Assembly (NCBI GenBank): GCA_036563615.1
Contig: DATCMB010000006.1
Span: forward strand, 194,149-258,148
Length of the DNA stretch: 64,000 bases
Direction: 5' to 3'
Source: Candidatus Binatia bacterium
Lineage (GTDB): Bacteria; Desulfobacterota; Binatia; UBA12015
Shown here: positions 11,987-21,833 of the stretch, in pieces
Layout of the letters: each line of letters opens with the position of its first letter
Numbering within the stretch: the stretch's first letter is position 1
Made by a program: the position numbers and the translations under genes
Notes under the pieces: generated by a model
Told to the model about the DNA's origin: nothing
Databases searched by the model: none
What the model saw: the letters and a program-made list of their open reading frames with translations, nothing else

Positions 11987-12777
11987 GGATCCGTTGGGCT
12001 GCGACAGGCCTCCGGCGACCCACTGCCCGTCGTGCTCGGCCACGCGGTCGACGCCGCCGCTCACCACGGAGACGCCGGCCATTGCCATGTTCCCGAAGCC
12101 TCCCCCGATCGAGGAGTCTGCGCCGTACGCGTCGTCGTGCTTGCCGCCGCACACCGTCGATCCCTGGCCGGCGGCATGGTTGTCCTCCCCTCCGACGACC
12201 ACGGCCCAGCGGCCGGGCACGCGGTTGTCCTCAACGCCGACGATCGCCGCGCCTTCGCCGCGCGCGTCGTTGTTGGTGCCGCCGACGACGACCGAGTGCG
12301 CTCCACGCACGTCGCTTCCCCACGAGCCGATCGCCGCGGCGTGTGGGGCGGTCACCTCGTTGAAGCGCCCCGACACGATCGCGCCGTAGCTCGTGTACTC
12401 GTCGTACGAGCCGAGGACGAGGTTGTGCGAACCGTTGGGCAGCTCGTCGCTCTGCTCGTTGTAGCCGATGATCACGTTGCCGGTGCCGTTGGTCGGGCCG
12501 GCGTGGAGCCGCTGCCGCTCACCACCTGCAGGTTGACGCTGCTCAGGCGCAGGGTCTTGCCCTCGTCCGCGAGCTCGAGGGCGGCGAGCAGCTTCTGCAG
12601 CGCGGTGAAGGAGCCGAGCTGGATCTCGGTCGGGCGACAGCGGTCGGCGCGCACGACGAGGTTGCGTGCCTTGCCGCGCTGCCGGATGCAGACGAGATCC
12701 TCCGCGGCCGACGCTGCCGTCGCGAGCGACACCACTGCGCCCAGGGCAGCCACGGGACGAATTCGAAGAGACGCCAT
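11987..12777 (-). pseudogene. Frameshifted secreted YadA-head-like repeat protein
   Basis: The gene starts at the ATG before ASLRIRPVAALGAVVSLATA, a signal peptide. It continues through CIRQRGKARNLVVRADRCRP and QVVSGSGST, then runs off frame and stops at 12472. The next frame picks up exactly there with GPTNGTGNVIIGYNE and about eight 14-residue units such as SVVVGGTNNDARGEGAAIVG and STVCGGKHDDAYGADSSIGG, the pattern of left-handed trimeric-autotransporter head repeats. One base missing in the GC run at about 12496-12505 (+ strand) restores a single protein. The C-terminal end is also unclear, because the second frame has no stop before entering glnS antisense. It may be a decayed gene or an assembly error. 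Confidence 0.65.
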
Positions 12778-12865
12778 CCGTCTGTCCTGCAAGCGACAAG
12801 CAACTCTTTGGGGACGGCCTTGCAGAGCCCGGTCGCGCGCGACGCGCGTGCCCGGGAACGCAGCT

Positions 12866-14302
12866 TCAGCCTTTGCGCGGCGCTCGCGCCGCGAGCGCCG
12901 CGCGGATCTCTTCGTGCCGCTCGCGCGACAGCGGGAACTTCCGCACGACGAGCAGCGTCGCGACGAAGAACAGCGCCGGCAGCGGACCCCACGCGAGCTT
13001 GAGCAGCAGCACGGTCTCCGCGGACTGCTGCTCCTGGCCGGGCACGTAGCCGAGGTAGGGCAGCAGCACGCCGGCGAGCGCGATGCCCACCGCACCGGCG
13101 AGCTTCATGGTGAGCGTCCACACGCCGAAGAACGCTCCCTCGCGGCGGCGTCCCGAGTCGAGCTCGTCCTCGTCGAACACGTCGGCGACGATCGCGAGCG
13201 GCAGCACGTAGCCGCCGACGCCGAGCCCGGCGAGGACGATGAACGCGAACATCGCCGCGATCGGCCAGCTCGGGTTGACCAGCGGCGAGACGCACAGGCT
13301 CAGCACGCTCCACACGAGGCACGCCGCGAACGACAGGTTCTTGCCGAAGCGCGCGGCCGCGGCACCCCAGAACGGGAAGCTCACCGTCGCCGCGAGCAGG
13401 TAGAGGGCCACGACGAGCCCGGCCTCGCGCGGCATGCCGAACGCGTCGCGGAAGACGTAGAGCGAGAACGCCTGGTTGATCGACGAGCCGCAGACCGCGA
13501 GCGCGGTTCCGGCGAGCACGATGCGGAACGAGCGCAAGCGCAGCGTCGCACGCAGGTCGGCGAGCAGCGCGCGCAGGCTCGCGCTCTCCAGCTGCGCGGG
13601 CGGCGGCGGCTCGCGCGTGCCGAGAAACGCGACCACGCCCGCGACGAGCATCAGCGCGGCGAGCGCGATGCCGGCCGTCGCGTAGCCTTCGCGTCCGCTG
13701 CCGAGCGCGGCCGCGAGCGCGAGGAAGCCGCCGCCCCCGAGCAGCAGACCGAGGTTGTGGAACACGGCGCGCACCGTCACGACGCGCGCGCGCTCGCCGT
13801 AGTCGGTGCTGAGCTCCGCGCCGAGCGCGAGGTAGGGCGTGGTGTAGAAGCCGAAGAAGATGTCGAACAGGAAGAGCGCGCCGACCAGGTAGACGAACAC
13901 CTCGCGCGGCGTGCCCGCGGGCGGCATCCACAGCGCCGCGAAGCAGATCGCGAGCGGCACGATCATCGCCGCCATGTACGGTCGGCGCCGGCCGAAGCGC
14001 GTGCGCGTGCGGTCCGACAGCCAGCCGGTGATCGGGTCGTTGATGCCGTCCCACACGCGACCGAGCGCGAGCGCGGCACCGACCATCGCGGGCGGCAGCA
14101 GCGCGACGTCGGTGTAGAACGGAAACAGCACCACGCTGAGCGACGCGAGGCGCGCGCCGACCGGCAGCTCGCCCGCGCCGTAGAGCAGCTTGCGCGCGAC
14201 CGACAGGCGCTCCGGCGCGGCGGCGGAGCCGGCGCGGGCGGCGGTCGTGGCCGGCGCGCTCTCGCGCGCGCCACGGACGAGGGTGGCGGGCTCGCTGGTC
14301 AC
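12866..14302 (-). CDS. GPH-family sugar:cation symporter (MFS)
   Basis: The 478-residue membrane protein shows the glycoside-pentoside-hexuronide transporter signatures: the N-terminal KLLYGAGELPVGARLA, then WDGINDPITGWLSDRTRTRFGRRRPY split over the first loop, and FFGFYTTPYLALGAELS. About 12 membrane helices are evident. GPH carriers import melibiose, lactose, xylosides or glucuronides with Na+ or H+; several bacterial paralogues have unknown substrates. The GTG start before TSEPATLV has GGAGGG just upstream; the longer open frame is not protein-like. It stands between the frameshifted repeat gene and the YheT-like hydrolase, all on the minus strand but with long gaps. Confidence 0.88.
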   Translation of the reverse strand: MTSEPATLVRGARESAPATTAARAGSAAAPERLSVARKLLYGAGELPVGARLASLSVVLFPFYTDVALLPPAMVGAALALGRVWDGINDPITGWLSDRTRTRFGRRRPYMAAMIVPLAICFAALWMPPAGTPREVFVYLVGALFLFDIFFGFYTTPYLALGAELSTDYGERARVVTVRAVFHNLGLLLGGGGFLALAAALGSGREGYATAGIALAALMLVAGVVAFLGTREPPPPAQLESASLRALLADLRATLRLRSFRIVLAGTALAVCGSSINQAFSLYVFRDAFGMPREAGLVVALYLLAATVSFPFWGAAAARFGKNLSFAACLVWSVLSLCVSPLVNPSWPIAAMFAFIVLAGLGVGGYVLPLAIVADVFDEDELDSGRRREGAFFGVWTLTMKLAGAVGIALAGVLLPYLGYVPGQEQQSAETVLLLKLAWGPLPALFFVATLLVVRKFPLSRERHEEIRAALAARAPRKG

Positions 14303-14510
14303 GGCCCTCCACGCTGGCGTGCGGACCGAGCCGCGGCAAGGAGATCGGGGCGAAAGGTCGAAAGCCCGCCCGGTCCGGATCTTCGTCGCGACGCGCAGGG
14401 GGCAGGGCGCGGTACGGCGTTGGGGGCGCGGCCTCCAAGGTGAGAGCGTCCGTGGCGCCGCGTCCGAGGCACGAGCGCCGGTGGCGCGAGCGTCCGCCGC
14501 AGGAGCGTCC

Positions 14511-14535
14511 ATGCGACCGCCGTCTGCGGTCGCGT
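14511..14535 (-). terminator. Candidate terminator after the YheT-like hydrolase gene
   Basis: An inverted repeat GCGACCGC/GCGGTCGC with a 5-nt loop, extendable by two pairs (one G-T), lies about 45 bp beyond the hydrolase stop on the minus strand. No T-run follows. Confidence 0.4.
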
Positions 14536-14579
14536 CATCCGTTCCGCGGCAGCGCGACCGGCTCGGCGGGTCGCCGCCG

Positions 14580-15701
14580 TCAGCGGCCGTCGCCGCGTCC
14601 GCAGTGCTCCGCGAGCCAGCGCACGACCAGCTCCTCGGCCCAGTAGCCCGGCCGCCGCGGGTGGCGCCCGGCGACGAACCCGCAGTGCCCGCCGCGCGGC
14701 GTCACCACCAGCTCGACCGCCGGCGACGCCGCGTCGCGAACGTCGTCGAGCACGCGGCTCGGCAGGAACGGATCGTCCTGCGCGCTGATGCACAGGGTCG
14801 GCGTCGTGATGCGGTCGAGGTAGCGCAGCGAGCTCGAGCGCCCGTAGTAATCGGCGGCGCCGGCAAAGCCGTGCAGCGGCGCCGTCGCCGCGTCGTCGAA
14901 GGGCTCGAAGTCGCGCGCGCGGCGCGCGCGCTCGAGGTCGACGCGCTCCGCGACCTCGGGGAAGCGGCGCGCGAGCCCGGCGATCTTGGCATACAGCGTC
15001 GGCAGGAAGTGCCGCGTGTAGAGCCGTCCGATCCGGCACGCCAGGTGGCGCGCGCCGGCCGAGAGGTCGTACGGCACGGACACGGTCGCCGCGGCGCACA
15101 CCAGACGCTGCTCCGGATTCTCGCCGAGCCACTTGAGCAGCACGTTGCCGCCGAGCGACACGCCGGCCGCGACGATCGGCGTCTCGGGCTCGCGGCGCGC
15201 GAGCTCGCGCACGACGTGGTCGAAGTCGCTGGTCTCGCCCGAGTGGTAGAGCCGCGGACGATCGTTCGGCAGCCAGCGCGTGACGTCACGCGGGTCGCGC
15301 GCGCACGACCGGAAGTTCAGCACGGTGCCGCGCAGCCCGGCCGCGCGCGCGAGCATCATCATCCCCTGCGCGTAGACCGAGTACGAGCTGCCCTCGAGGC
15401 CGTGCAGCAGGACGAAGCGCGGCGACCCGGGCGGGCCGTCGACGTGGTCGAGCACGAGCTGATCGCCGTCGGGAGCGGCGAGGATCTCGCGCTCGAACGA
15501 CACCAGCGTGCGCGGGCGCGTGAACTGCCCCCACACCGTCTGCAGGTGCGGTCCGGGCAGCCACCACGCGCCGCGGAAGGTGGTGTGGAGCGCGCGCGCC
15601 TGGCGGACTAGTCCTGATTCTGGAGCGCCGCCCGCAGGTACTCGCGCCGCAGCGCCGCGATGTTCTCGATCGAGATCGACTTGGGACACGCCGCCTCGCA
15701 C
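14580..15701 (-). CDS. YheT-like alpha/beta hydrolase
   Basis: The family opening FRGAWWLPGPHLQTVWGQF is clear, followed by VLLHGLEGSSYSVYA (oxyanion region), the nucleophile elbow GVSLGGN, an acid-bearing SAQDDPFLP and the late catalytic His in PRGGHCGFVAG. YheT/ABHD-type enzymes are esterases or lipases with poorly known substrates. The start is uncertain. The only in-frame start codons before the conserved region are GTGs at 15701 and 15689, which would overlap the end of sdhB by about 80-95 bp. No start codon occurs between the sdhB stop and FRGAWW. Either the overlap is real or a sequence error hides the start. It is the last gene of the sdhCAB transcription unit. Confidence 0.82.
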   Translation of the reverse strand: MRGGVSQVDLDREHRGAAARVPAGGAPESGLVRQARALHTTFRGAWWLPGPHLQTVWGQFTRPRTLVSFEREILAAPDGDQLVLDHVDGPPGSPRFVLLHGLEGSSYSVYAQGMMMLARAAGLRGTVLNFRSCARDPRDVTRWLPNDRPRLYHSGETSDFDHVVRELARREPETPIVAAGVSLGGNVLLKWLGENPEQRLVCAAATVSVPYDLSAGARHLACRIGRLYTRHFLPTLYAKIAGLARRFPEVAERVDLERARRARDFEPFDDAATAPLHGFAGAADYYGRSSSLRYLDRITTPTLCISAQDDPFLPSRVLDDVRDAASPAVELVVTPRGGHCGFVAGRHPRRPGYWAEELVVRWLAEHCGRGDGR

Positions 15702-16384
15702 TCGCCGTGGTTCGAGCAGTCGCCGAAGCCTTCCTCGTCCATCTGCTGCACCATGGCAAGGACGCGCTGGGTCCGCTCGGGGTGGCCCTGCGGCAGCAGC
15801 GCGAGGTGACGCACCTTGGCGCCGACGAACAGGTGCGCCGCCGCGTTCGGGCAGGCCGCGACGCAGGCGCCGCAGGCGATGCAGGCGGCCGAGTCCATCG
15901 CGGCCTCCTGCACGTGGCGCGGCACCGGGATCGAGTTCGCCTCGGGCGCCGAGCCGGCGTTCACCGAGACGTAGCCGCCGCGCTGGATGATGCGGTCGAA
16001 CGCCGAGCGGTCGACGATCAGGTCCTTGATGACCGGGAACGAGCGCGCGCGGAACGGCTCGACCACGATGGTCGCCCCGTCCGGGAACTCACGCATGCGC
16101 AGCGAGCAGGTGGTGATGTTCGGCACCGGCCCGTGCGCGCGACCGTCGATGACCACGCCGCAGGTGCCGCAGATGCCCTCGCGGCAGTCGCTCTCGATCG
16201 CGATCGGCTCCTGGCCCTTCTTGAGCAGGTGCTCGTTGAGCTGATCCATCATCTCGAGGAACGACATGTTCGGATCGATCCCCGAGATCTCGTAGTCGAC
16301 GAGCTTGCCGGCGGCGGAGCCGTTCGGCTGCCGCCAGATCTTGAGCTTGTACGACCGCGTTCCCTGTCCGTTCTGCGCGCTCAT
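15608..16384 (-). CDS. sdhB: Succinate dehydrogenase iron-sulfur subunit
   Basis: This 258-residue subunit relays electrons from FAD to quinone. The [2Fe-2S] ligands lie in CREGICGTC (67-75) with C93. The [4Fe-4S] and [3Fe-4S] ligands lie in [12 protein letters not shown] (168-179) and [13 protein letters not shown] (223-235). The sequence style ([19 protein letters not shown]) matches the non-E. coli type B enzymes. Its ATG overlaps the sdhA stop (ATGA), so translation is coupled. The order sdhC-sdhA-sdhB, without sdhD, fits a two-heme, single-anchor complex. Confidence 0.96.
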   Translation of the reverse strand: MSAQNGQGTRSYKLKIWRQPNGSAAGKLVDYEISGIDPNMSFLEMMDQLNEHLLKKGQEPIAIESDCREGICGTCGVVIDGRAHGPVPNITTCSLRMREFPDGATIVVEPFRARSFPVIKDLIVDRSAFDRIIQRGGYVSVNAGSAPEANSIPVPRHVQEAAMDSAACIACGACVAACPNAAAHLFVGAKVRHLALLPQGHPERTQRVLAMVQQMDEEGFGDCSNHGECEAACPKSISIENIAALRREYLRAALQNQD

Positions 16385-18330
16385 TTGTAGTTCCGTACAG
16401 CCAGGTGGACGTTCTCGAATTTGAGCGGCTCACGGTGCAGCCGCGGCTTGCCGAGGTCGCCCGTGTACTCCCAGGCCGCGACGTACGCGTAGCGCTCGTC
16501 GTCGCGGATCGGCTCGCCCTCCGGGGACTGGTGCTCGACGCGCAGGTGGCAGCCGCAGCTCTCGTCGCGCGCCAGCGCGTCGATCGCGATGAGCTCGGCG
16601 AGCTCGAAGTAGTCGGCGACGCGGCCCGCCTGCTCGAGCACCTGGTTGATGTCCTCGCCCCCTTCGAGCTGGACGTTCTCCCAGAACTCCTCGCGCAGCT
16701 CGCGGACCTTCTCGATCGTCGTGGCGAGGCCGCTCGCGCTGCGCTCCATGCCGACGTGGTCCCAGAGGAGGCGTCCGAGCTGCCAGTGGAGCTCGCGCGC
16801 CGTCTTCTTGCCCTTGAGGGAGAGGAGCTTCTTCACCCGCGCGCGCACGCCCTCCTCGGCCTCGGCGAACGCCGGGTGGTCGGTGCTGACCTTCCCGGGC
16901 TGCTGACCCGCGAGGTAGTTGCCGATCGTGTAGGGCAGGATGAAGTAGCCGTCGGCGAGGCCCTGCATGAGCGCCGACGCGCCGAGCCGGTTCGCGCCGT
17001 GATCGGAGAAGTTCGCCTCGCCGATCGCGTGCAGACCGGGGATCGTGGTCATCAGGTTGTAGTCCACCCAGAGGCCGCCCATCGTGTAGTGCGGCGCCGG
17101 GTAGATGCGCATCGGGACCTCGTACGGATCCTCGTTGGTGATCTCGTGGTACATCGCGAACAGGTTGCCGTAGCGGTCCGCGATGCCCTCGCGACCGAGC
17201 CGCTGCAGCGCCTCCGCGAAGTCGAGGTAGACGGCGCGACCGGTGGGACCGACGCCGTAGCCCTCGTCGCACATGCGCTTCGCCGCGCGTGAGGCGACGT
17301 CGCGCGGCACGAGGTTGCCGAACGCCGGGTACTGCCGCTCGAGGAAGTAGTCGCGCTCCGACTCCGGGATCTGGTTGGGCGGCCGCGTGTCGCCCTTCTT
17401 CTTCGGCACCCAGATGCGGCCGTCGTTGCGCAGGCTCTCGCTCATCAGCGTGAGCTTCGACTGCCACTCCGCGACCTGCGGGATGCAGGTCGGGTGGATC
17501 TGCATGAACGACGGATTCGCGAAGTACGCGCCGCGCTTGTGGCAGCGCCAGATCGCGGTCGCGTTGGAGTTCACCGCGTTGGTCGACAGGTAGTAGACCG
17601 TCGAGTAGCCGCCGGTCGCGACCACCACCGCGTCCGCGGCCCAGCGCTCGATCTTCCCGTCGACCAGGTTGCGCGTGATGATGCCGCGCGCGTGGCCGTC
17701 GACCAGGACGAGGTCGAGCATCTCGCGGCGCGGGAAGAGCTTGACGCGTCCCGCGTTCACCTGGCGCATCAGCGCGCCGTAGCAGCCGAGCAGGAGCTGC
17801 TGACCCGTCTGGCCGCGCGCGTAGAACGTACGCGACACCTGCGCGCCGCCGAACGAGCGGTTGTCGAGCAGACCGCCGTACTCGCGCGCGAACGGTACGC
17901 CCTGCGCGACGCACTGGTCGATGATGTTCACCGACAGCTGCGCGAGGCGGTAGACGTTGGCCTCGCGCGCGCGGAAGTCGCCGCCCTTGACGGTGTCGTA
18001 GAACAGGCGCCAGACGCTGTCGCCGTCGTTCTTGTAGTTCTTCGCGGCGTTGATGCCGCCCTGCGCGGCGACCGAGTGCGCGCGGCGCGGGCTGTCGTGG
18101 ATGCAGAAGTTGAGGACGTTGTAGCCGAGCTCCGCGAGCGACGCGGCGGCGGAGCTGCCGGCGAGGCCCGTCCCGACGACGATGATGGTGTACTTCCGCT
18201 TGTTCGCCGGGTTGACGAGCTTCATCTCGAAGCGGTGGCGATCCCACTTCGTCTGGATGTCGCCACCCGGGACCTTCGAGTCGAGCGTCCCGTCACGAAC
18301 TTCGATTTGACCGATCGCGGGAGCGTTCAT
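16381..18330 (-). CDS. sdhA: Succinate dehydrogenase flavoprotein subunit
   Basis: The 649-residue catalytic subunit oxidises succinate to fumarate. The dinucleotide-binding motif [19 protein letters not shown] follows a short N-terminal extension. [17 protein letters not shown] contains the His that binds FAD covalently in this family. [24 protein letters not shown] and [17 protein letters not shown] are further SdhA signatures. The ATG overlaps the sdhC stop codon by 4 bp, and its own stop overlaps the sdhB start. The length and insertions match type B (Bacillus/Wolinella/Bdellovibrio-like) enzymes rather than E. coli SdhA. Confidence 0.97.
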   Translation of the reverse strand: MNAPAIGQIEVRDGTLDSKVPGGDIQTKWDRHRFEMKLVNPANKRKYTIIVVGTGLAGSSAAASLAELGYNVLNFCIHDSPRRAHSVAAQGGINAAKNYKNDGDSVWRLFYDTVKGGDFRAREANVYRLAQLSVNIIDQCVAQGVPFAREYGGLLDNRSFGGAQVSRTFYARGQTGQQLLLGCYGALMRQVNAGRVKLFPRREMLDLVLVDGHARGIITRNLVDGKIERWAADAVVVATGGYSTVYYLSTNAVNSNATAIWRCHKRGAYFANPSFMQIHPTCIPQVAEWQSKLTLMSESLRNDGRIWVPKKKGDTRPPNQIPESERDYFLERQYPAFGNLVPRDVASRAAKRMCDEGYGVGPTGRAVYLDFAEALQRLGREGIADRYGNLFAMYHEITNEDPYEVPMRIYPAPHYTMGGLWVDYNLMTTIPGLHAIGEANFSDHGANRLGASALMQGLADGYFILPYTIGNYLAGQQPGKVSTDHPAFAEAEEGVRARVKKLLSLKGKKTARELHWQLGRLLWDHVGMERSASGLATTIEKVRELREEFWENVQLEGGEDINQVLEQAGRVADYFELAELIAIDALARDESCGCHLRVEHQSPEGEPIRDDERYAYVAAWEYTGDLGKPRLHREPLKFENVHLAVRNYK

Positions 18331-19049
18331 GGCTGCACCGACGCGACGCCCGCCGTCGGGAGGGGCGTGAAGAGGTAAACGTAGAGCGGCAGGACGAAGA
18401 AGCCCACCGCGATCACGATCGCGAACACCAGGCCGACCGAGAACGCGAGCGGACGCACGCGCGGGCCGAGCGCGCCGATCGACTGGAACGCGCTCCAGAA
18501 GCCGTGCCGCAGGTGAAAGCCGAGCAGCGCCATCACGGCCATGTAGAACGCGACCCAGAACGGCTGCTTGAAGGTCTCGACCACGATGCGGTGTAGGTCC
18601 CAGACCCGCTGCCCGTTCAGATCGGCGACGTAGCCCTGCGCCTCGCCCGGACCGAAGCGGAACTGCCAGAGGTGGATGATCAGGAAGACGAGCAGCACGA
18701 GGCCCGTCCAGATCATGGTCCGCGACGCGATGGTCTGCTTGCTCGCCGCGCCCTTGCTGCGCGACACGGTATAGCGGGTGTCGCGGGCGCGCTGGTTGTC
18801 GCGCCACACGGTGATCGCGCTCACCGCGTGCAGGATGAACACCGCGGCGAGCCCGAGCTCGATGACGATCAGCAGACCGCCGAGGCTGTGGGTCGTTGCG
18901 GCGTAGGCGTTGAGCGCGTCCTTACCGGCGAAGATCGTCAAGTTGCCGGCCAGGTGCGCGACGATGAAGAGCAACAGCAGGACGCCGGTCAGCCCGTTGA
19001 GCAGCTTTTTTCCGACCGACGACCAAGGACGAAAGCGCGGCGTTTGCAT
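18327..19049 (-). CDS. sdhC: Succinate dehydrogenase cytochrome b subunit (single anchor, type B)
   Basis: The 240-residue protein has five hydrophobic helices and well-placed histidines ([35 protein letters not shown]) suited to bind two b hemes, as in the TIGR02046-type anchor of B-type succinate:quinone oxidoreductases. It starts at the ATG before QTPRFRPW with GGGGAG about 8 bp upstream and leads the sdhCAB operon. The presence of one anchor and no sdhD argues for a diheme enzyme, which in some lineages works with menaquinone. Confidence 0.93.
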   Translation of the reverse strand: MQTPRFRPWSSVGKKLLNGLTGVLLLLFIVAHLAGNLTIFAGKDALNAYAATTHSLGGLLIVIELGLAAVFILHAVSAITVWRDNQRARDTRYTVSRSKGAASKQTIASRTMIWTGLVLLVFLIIHLWQFRFGPGEAQGYVADLNGQRVWDLHRIVVETFKQPFWVAFYMAVMALLGFHLRHGFWSAFQSIGALGPRVRPLAFSVGLVFAIVIAVGFFVLPLYVYLFTPLPTAGVASVQP

Positions 19050-19186
19050 GAGGGAATCTCCCCACTAGCGATTGCGATCATAATTGCAATTCATCGCCGG
19101 GAAGTCATCCCACGACGCCGCGTGGTGACGTGTAGTTGTCTAACGTTGCCCATAAGCGCGGATACGAGTCGGCGCGGGGCGAGCCC

Positions 19187-19210
19187 GCGCGGGCCGTCCG
19201 TGGCCCGCGC
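19187..19210 (-). terminator. Candidate terminator downstream of hsp20
   Basis: A perfect 9-bp inverted repeat, GCGCGGGCC/GGCCCGCGC, with a 6-nt loop lies about 30 bp past the hsp20 stop. No T-run is present. Confidence 0.45.
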
Positions 19211-19240
19211 TCTCGCACCCGCGCCGACGTGCCCCGCGCG

Positions 19241-19738
19241 TCAAGCAGCGTTGACGGCGATCTTCTTCCGCTGGCTCGCCGCCGTCTTGGGCAGCGTGAC
19301 GGTGAGGACGCCACGCTTGAACGACGCCTGCACCTTGTCCGGGTCGATGCCCCGCGGCAGCGGGATGGAGCGGTGGAAGGAGCCGTAGGACTGCTCGCGA
19401 CGGTAGTAGTCCTTCTCCTTCTCCTCCTTCTCCTCGCGACGCTCACCCTTGATGGTCAGGACGTCGTCGCTCAGCGACACCTCGATGTCCTTCTCGTCCA
19501 CGCCCGGAAGCTCGGCGGAAACCTGGATCTCGGTGTCGGTCTCCGACACGTCGAGACGCGGCCGGAAGCTACCGAGGTCGTGCGTCCAGTCGAACGGCTC
19601 GAGCCCGAAGCCGTCGAAGAACCGTTCGAAGAGCTCGTTGATGTCGCGCTGAAGCGCTGCGAACGGCGAGTCGACGTCGCGACGGACCGGCACGTTCTTG
19701 CGTCCCGGACGCCAGTGCACGAGATCCCTGATTGCCAT
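19241..19738 (-). CDS. Hsp20/alpha-crystallin small heat-shock protein
   Basis: The 165-residue chaperone holds unfolded proteins in a refoldable state. The alpha-crystallin domain runs from about residue 55 to 155: PRLDVSETDTEIQVSAELPG, the DVLTIKGERREEK strand-turn, SYGSFHRSIPLP and the closing GVLTVTLPKT. The C-terminal tail has the IxV-type anchoring motif in KKIAVNAA. The ATG before AIRDLVHW is preceded by AAGGAGAG; longer open frame upstream is not protein-like. The gene is monocistronic. Confidence 0.93.
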   Translation of the reverse strand: MAIRDLVHWRPGRKNVPVRRDVDSPFAALQRDINELFERFFDGFGLEPFDWTHDLGSFRPRLDVSETDTEIQVSAELPGVDEKDIEVSLSDDVLTIKGERREEKEEKEKDYYRREQSYGSFHRSIPLPRGIDPDKVQASFKRGVLTVTLPKTAASQRKKIAVNAA

Positions 19739-20039
19739 CACCCTCTCTCCTTTCCGGGGATAGCCCCCTCTTCGCTTCGTTCGTTCGTTTCGCTTTCGAG
19801 ATAAGTCCGCTCGGAGGTCCTTCAAGGGTGGGCGAGCGGGCTTTCGTCCAGGTTTCGCGCGGGTTCGCGCGACAAGCACACGGTTGGGATCACGCCCCGC
19901 GCGGACGCGTCGGCACGCGCATCGGCAGGCGCAAAGGGCGAGCGGCGGGACGCGTCCGCCGGACGCCGGCGGCGCGCGAGAGCGTCCGGCCGCGCGCGTC
20001 AGGCGAGGGTGGCGAGCGCGATCGTCCCGGCCGCGCGCG
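19739..20039. other. Intergenic region upstream of hsp20
   Basis: This 301-bp gap separates hsp20 from the end of the SDR gene; both read on the minus strand. It holds a TTCG-rich tract at 19771-19799 just upstream of the hsp20 ribosome-binding site. A 17-bp direct repeat, CCGGCCGCGCGCGTCAG, occurs at 19986-20002 and 20027-20043. I see no CIRCE element and no convincing promoter boxes. Confidence 0.5.
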
Positions 20040-20819
20040 TCAGACGACGGTCGCGCCGCCGTCGGCGGCGATCACCTGACCGTTCACGTACGACGCGTCA
20101 TCGCTCAGCAGGTGGCAGGCGAGGTCGCCGATCTCGTGCGGCTCGGCGATGCGCCGCAGCGGGATGCCGCGCGTCGCCCGGCGGGCGCTCTCCGGGTCGT
20201 CGTAGGCGCCGCCCACCATCGGCGTCCGCGTGAGCCCCGGGCAGACGCAGTTCGCGCGCACGCCTTGCTCGCCGTACTGGAAGGCGACGAGGCGGGTCAG
20301 CGCGACGACGCCGCCCTTGCTCGCCGTGTAGCCGGAGCCGAAGCCGTGCCCGCGGAGCCCGGCGGTCGACGCGACGGTGACGATCGCGCCGCGCGTCCCG
20401 TGCGGACCTCGCGGGGCGCGTAGAAGGTGCGGCAGCGCATGCTTGACGAAGAGGAAGGTCCCGATGAGGTTCACCGCGAGCGTCTGCTGGAAGGTCTCGA
20501 GGGCGACCTCGGCGACCGGCCGCAGGTCGTCCGGCAGGAAGACGCCCGCGCTGGTGACGAGCCCGCCGACGCCGCCGAGCTCCGCCGCCGTGCGCTCGAT
20601 CGCGGCGCGCACCTCGTCCTCGCGGCTCACGTCGGCGGCGATCGCGAGCGCACGCGCGCCGCTCGCGCGCAACACCCGCTCCACCTCGCGCGCGAGCTCG
20701 AGGTTGCGGTCGACGATCGCGACCGCGGCCCCCTCGCTCGCGAGGCGCTCGGCGGCGGCGCGGCCGATGCCGCTCGCGCCCCCGGTGACGATCACCGTGC
20801 GTCCTGCGAGTCCCTTCAT
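20040..20819 (-). CDS. SDR family NAD(P)-dependent oxidoreductase
   Basis: The 259-residue enzyme carries the classical short-chain dehydrogenase motifs: VTGGASGIGRAAAERL (cofactor binding), LVTSAGVF in place of the NNAG motif, the catalytic Ser in VASTAGL, and YTASK containing the Tyr and Lys. The ending GQVIAADGGATVV is typical of FabG-like and sugar/steroid dehydrogenases. The ATG overlaps the stop of the upstream TIM-barrel gene in an ATGA junction, so the two are coupled and may act on the same sugar-like or polyol compound. Substrate is unknown. Confidence 0.9.
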   Translation of the reverse strand: MKGLAGRTVIVTGGASGIGRAAAERLASEGAAVAIVDRNLELAREVERVLRASGARALAIAADVSREDEVRAAIERTAAELGGVGGLVTSAGVFLPDDLRPVAEVALETFQQTLAVNLIGTFLFVKHALPHLLRAPRGPHGTRGAIVTVASTAGLRGHGFGSGYTASKGGVVALTRLVAFQYGEQGVRANCVCPGLTRTPMVGGAYDDPESARRATRGIPLRRIAEPHEIGDLACHLLSDDASYVNGQVIAADGGATVV

Positions 20820-21703
20820 GCCGACGAGCCTCCTCGCGGCTCCGCGGCCGCGTCGCCGCGCGCCCGCGCGAGTACGGCGCACATCGCGTCGCCCGCGCGC
20901 CGCGCCACCTCGAGCGGTGGCCGCGCCGCGAGCTCCTTCGACCACACCTCGACGCTGATCGGCGCCGCGCAGCCCGCCGCGTCGAGCTCGCGCAGGAGAC
21001 CGACCAGGTCGAGCTCGCCCTCGCCCGGCAGCAGCCGGCGCTCGAGCGTCGCGCTCATGTAGTCCGGCTCCGGGCCGTCGACGAGCGGCGAGTCGCAGAG
21101 CTGCAGCGCGAGGATCCGACCTCCGGGGACGGTGCGCAGCAGCTCGCGGCCGCCGGCGGTGCGCGCGAGGTGCCAGGCGTCGACCAGAATGCCGCCGTTC
21201 GGGCGGTCGGCGGCTTCGACGATCCGCGCCGCGGTCGCGAGGTCGACGCGCGAGCCCGGCCAGAACTCGAGGTGGAGCAGGAGATCGAGCGCCGCCGCGC
21301 GGTCGCAGAGCGCGGCGAACGCTGCCGCCGCCGCCTCGACGGGCAGCGGCTCACCGGGGCCATCGACGACGCTGATCGAGCGCGCGCCGAGCGCCTGCGC
21401 GAGGGCGAGCATCTCGTCAGCGCGCACCTGACGCCGTCCGAGCTGCGCGCCCGGTCGCCAGTCGCCGAGCGCCTCCATCTCGGCGACCACGAGCCCGTGC
21501 TCGTCGAGCAGCGCGCGCAGGTCGTCGTCCGTAAGCCCTTCCTGCTCGCGGGCGCGGACGACGTCGCGGACGCGCACCGAGATGGCGGCGAAGCCGCCCG
21601 CGCGCGCCGCCGCGACGCGCTCGCGGAAGGTCGCGTTCGGGATCGTGCCGGCGGACAGCACCAGGTCGTCGCGACCCAGCGTGCGGCGCGGCGGTCGCTG
21701 CAT
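20816..21703 (-). CDS. Sugar phosphate isomerase/epimerase-like TIM barrel protein
   Basis: The 295-residue protein has the xylose isomerase-like/AP endonuclease 2 fold signature: repeated strand ends with acidic or His residues such as VAEMEALGDW, LLLHLEFWP, GILVDAWHLARTAG and ILALQLCDSP, which would ligate a divalent metal. The N-terminus LVLSAGTIPNATFRERV is typical of this family. The ATG before QRPPRRTLGRDD was chosen because sequence upstream is not protein-like. It precedes and overlaps the SDR gene, an arrangement common in polyol or sugar-acid catabolism. Reaction is not known. Confidence 0.85.
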   Translation of the reverse strand: MQRPPRRTLGRDDLVLSAGTIPNATFRERVAAARAGGFAAISVRVRDVVRAREQEGLTDDDLRALLDEHGLVVAEMEALGDWRPGAQLGRRQVRADEMLALAQALGARSISVVDGPGEPLPVEAAAAAFAALCDRAAALDLLLHLEFWPGSRVDLATAARIVEAADRPNGGILVDAWHLARTAGGRELLRTVPGGRILALQLCDSPLVDGPEPDYMSATLERRLLPGEGELDLVGLLRELDAAGCAAPISVEVWSKELAARPPLEVARRAGDAMCAVLARARGDAAAEPRGGSSA

Positions 21704-21833
21704 CGCCGCACCGTCCCGCGGCGGCGCGGTCGCTGTCAAGGCGCGTGCCGGCGCGTGCGGGGCGCGGTCCGTGGGCGCGTCTCGCGCCTCGCGGCGCGCC
21801 GGAGCTTTGTTGCAAAGGCCCCCGCCAAGCCGT

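Noticed and set aside
19986..20043. 17-bp direct repeat CCGGCCGCGCGCGTCAG as an attachment site or operator
   Set aside because: Only two copies, composed of simple GC alternation, one overlapping a stop codon; no mobile gene nearby.
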